Shown one piece after another: positions 61,291 through 64,000 of a stretch of 64,000 bases of DNA. This DNA is from Myxocyprinus asiaticus (taxonomy: Eukaryota; Chordata; Actinopteri; Cypriniformes; Catostomidae), in NCBI RefSeq assembly GCF_019703515.2, contig NC_059351.1:16371501-16435500 (forward strand), written 5' to 3'. A program made the translations under genes and the position numbers. Each line of letters starts with the position of its first letter. Position 1 is the first letter of the stretch. The notes beneath the pieces are model-generated. The model searched no databases. It had not been told where the DNA came from and saw nothing but the letters and a program-made list of their open reading frames with translations.

Positions 61291-64000
61291 GAAATGATTT
61301 TATAGTATTACTAATATTATAATAATAATAAAAATAAATAAATAAATAAAGTGAAACAGTAGGCTTTACACACGTTTCAAACAGTAGTATGCATGTGAGT
61401 GGTATCCAATTACTATCTTGGAAATAAAACTGTTTATTTTCCTTTTTTCCCCGTTTTTGTGTAAAAATGTCTTAACTTTTGTCAATCTGATAAAAAAATA
61501 AAAAAAAGTAAAAAATAAATAAATAAATAACCGTGACAACAAACTCTTTTTATTCATTCATCACACTGGTAAAATAGTACTGCAAAAGTAAGATTATCCA
61601 GATATTCAATGCATGAAGAATATTTGCATATTGTGCACAATTTACATATTCTATACTTCAGCAACAGTAAATAGTCTATGGTATGGTAGCATGTTATTCT
61701 GATCATAGCCACAGCCTGTAATCTTGGGTTGTGCTTCTGATCCAGCTCAGCAGGTGCTATGTGGCACTCCAACTAAAAATATCTGACCCTAAACTCCAGA
61801 CCGCAGCGAGCCGCAAACTGTGCTCTTCTAGCCTCTCACTATCCATCGAGCTTTGCAAAACAACAGTTTAATCCTCTATCTGATTGAAGACATTATGAAA
61901 TTACCTCTTTGTTGACTTTTTACAGCAATAAAAGATTGACAAATGAAGTTGCAATAAATTCATTTTTTTTCTTGTCTTTTCTGAAGGGATGAATGGGGGA
62001 TTTGTGTTCAACTGTAATGTGTGGAGTATTTTCTGTCAAAGTACCAGACCAATAGGTACAGTGATCACCCTTGATACAAGCCTCAGCCTCGAGCCATCAC
62101 CAAGATTGGAACTGCCATCACAAGCTGTATCTATCCTCAACTTATCATCATACTGGATGACATGACTCCACACTTGTTCTGTAATTCTCTCCCTCCAAAT
62201 ATGCTTCCCTCTTCTCATGGTTTCTCTCTGCTTAGACCAGCTTCCAAGGCACCATTACATCACCGCTAAAGAATTAGAGCAAATTTAAGAGAGCCTTAGG
62301 CAAAATCCACACTAATTCAAACTGTTAAAAGTTTGAAAGCTCCATTTTCAGTTTCCTGATGTCATCGTAGTGGTGTGAACATGACCTTAGAGGTAACCAG
62401 ACAATCACTGAACAACTATAGGGCTAATTATTAAATTTAGGCTAGCACTTAATTGTCAAATAAATAATTGCAACTGACAAATACATTTTTTGTTCATGTC
62501 AGGCTTAATGCACATACATACAGTCATTTATTCACATATAATGAGTATATTTTAACTAATGTTTTAAATATGAACATATTTGACTTTTTGTTTTAAACTT
62601 ATTTATCTTTTTAGGTCCTCTTTAGTTGCAATAGGTTCTAAGACCCCTTTCCATTCACACTGTAGTTTTTTGGCACCCAGTCCATTGATTATTACTGTAC
62701 TGTATAGTGCAGTATTAAAATTTATTATTATAATTGCATATAAATATTCTGTAAAAACAATATATTTTTTTGTCCTAATCTTGTTAAAAATGCAAAACGG
62801 AAGCATGTTACATTCATAAAGCCCAATATACTGTATGTGAGTCTGTTTGGATCACTCACATAATGCACTACTGCAATGAAAAGAGGGTGACATTTTTGTA
62901 TTTTCATAAAATTTGCTCATTTGGTTGGCAATACATGAATTTCCCCATTCAAAAAAAAAAAAAAAAAAAAGAAGTAAAGTGCATGTTACACAAAGATTTG
63001 ATTTGGTATTCCCTTGATGCCTTCGGTCTTCCAGGAAGGGCTCTATCTAATAAATATGCTCTGAATAATATGCATTAAAGACAAAGTCTAGGGAAAACAG
63101 GGATTTTGTTGTTTAAAAATGGTATATCAGAATGTGTGGCCACAGATCTGTTGGGATCTCTGCTGGGAGCCTGAAAGAGCTGAATCAAAGGAACCTGCAA
63201 CAGAGAATTCTGGAATAGCGAGATTAAACTCCTTTTGATCAACTGGAAGAGACCACCACTGTTTGACCAACCAAAAGATACACACATCATATGAGTGCAC
63301 ACACAGTGAACATTTCTGGCACATACACAAATATTCATCCAATTTTTTTGCATTATTTAAAAAAACCCTCTTTCATCTAAGTAACTGTTCAAGTTCATTT
63401 ATTTTTATTGACACAGTTATACCTTCCTTGACGTGTTTTATGAGGAATTAAAAATGAGAAAGAAATTACTAAATAAATAAGAACAAACTTAAAAAAAAGA
63501 AAGAAAAAAAAAGGAATGATTGAATAGAAGAAACCAGGGCTAGGATCATTACTTAAAGTCTTTGAAACAAAGTTATTAAACATTTACACCATTATTACCC
63601 CACAAAAAGTTGCAGACAAGCTAGTGAAATAAAGATTCAATTAGCTGACTTAGGACTCTATTGTCCCAGACTCTGAAAAACCATGGCAACTGATGGAGGT
63701 ACCCAGCACTGCCTTAGGCTCCTTTCTACACACCAGGCATCATGGCCAGGGTGTAGCGACAATTATAGCTTTGAAACCTCTTCCCATACTGAGAAGTGAG
63801 CATGACTGTAAGGCCATTTAATGGAGCTTTGTATTGGGACACAGAAGGTGGGCTCAGTATAGGACAATGAAGACAAAATCACAGCTGTGGTAAAGTGCAT
63901 CTAGCTACCGGAGACAGCTGTGTGAAGGAGGATCTGTTACACATTTTTCACAGTAATGGTGCCAGTGCTCAGCCTGAGGATTTGCAAACCCCTTTCAGAA
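61291..64000. other. Unassigned spacer
   Basis: No gene, RNA or transposon that I can name. It holds (AATA)n near 61322-61350, (AAAT)n near 61512-61530, A-runs near 62950 and 63490, and short frames (60-90 codons) without domains on both strands. It looks like unique intergenic or intronic DNA. Confidence 0.5.

Overview
This window reads as non-coding, repeat-packed chromosomal DNA of a ray-finned fish. It is most likely from a carp-like (cyprinid) fish. The evidence is the mix of elements: Sleeping Beauty-type and other Tc1 families, hAT elements with 8-bp target duplications, a DIRS-type tyrosine-recombinase retrotransposon, L2-like and CR1/Rex1-like LINEs, fold-back MITEs that end in a 'gggtgaactatccctttaa' motif, tRNA-derived SINEs and long (TA)n tracts. 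I could not recognise any host exon, RNA gene or bacterial feature. Every reading frame I can assign belongs to a transposable element, and each is broken.

Layout. 0-2 kb is AT-rich and unassigned. 2-4.5 kb holds two minus-oriented LTR-like direct repeats around a 39-bp minisatellite, a LINE RT scrap and a hAT BED-finger scrap. 4.5-6.1 kb is a Sleeping Beauty-type Tc1 copy. 6.4-8.6 kb is a hAT-like element carrying a fold-back MITE, and 8.7-9.3 kb is a deleted Tc1. 10.9-19.2 kb has several MITEs, two of which carry a tRNA-derived segment. 19.8-24.9 kb is a GC-rich DIRS element coded on the minus strand (gag, RT, tyrosine recombinase). 26-29 kb has SINEs and an L2-like LINE 3' end. 31.2-31.7 kb and 55.3-56.2 kb are small LTR-bearing (TRIM-like) elements. 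32.5-40.5 kb is an 8-kb hAT derivative holding a Tc1 copy, a long inverted-repeat pair and a broken TTF-finger exon. 40.9-42.1 kb is a Harbinger-like element. 42.7-47.4 kb is a Tc1 interrupted by a 3.3-kb LINE. 48.7-54.5 kb is a four-layer nest (hAT, then LINE 3' end, then hAT MITE, then Tc1) bounded by matching 8-bp duplications. 56.5-57.2 kb is another fold-back MITE. 58.7-60.3 kb is a Tc1 copy with a micro-inversion in its catalytic region. 60.3-61.3 kb is a rearranged mini-DIRS. The last 2.7 kb is unassigned.

The elements do not form a pathway. Their nesting gives relative ages, and their defects (shared nonsense codon, deletion between direct repeats, micro-inversion, circle-like DIRS junction) record how they mutated and moved. 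All family names come from recognised motifs and terminal sequences, not from database searches. Exact subfamily names and the species are not determined.
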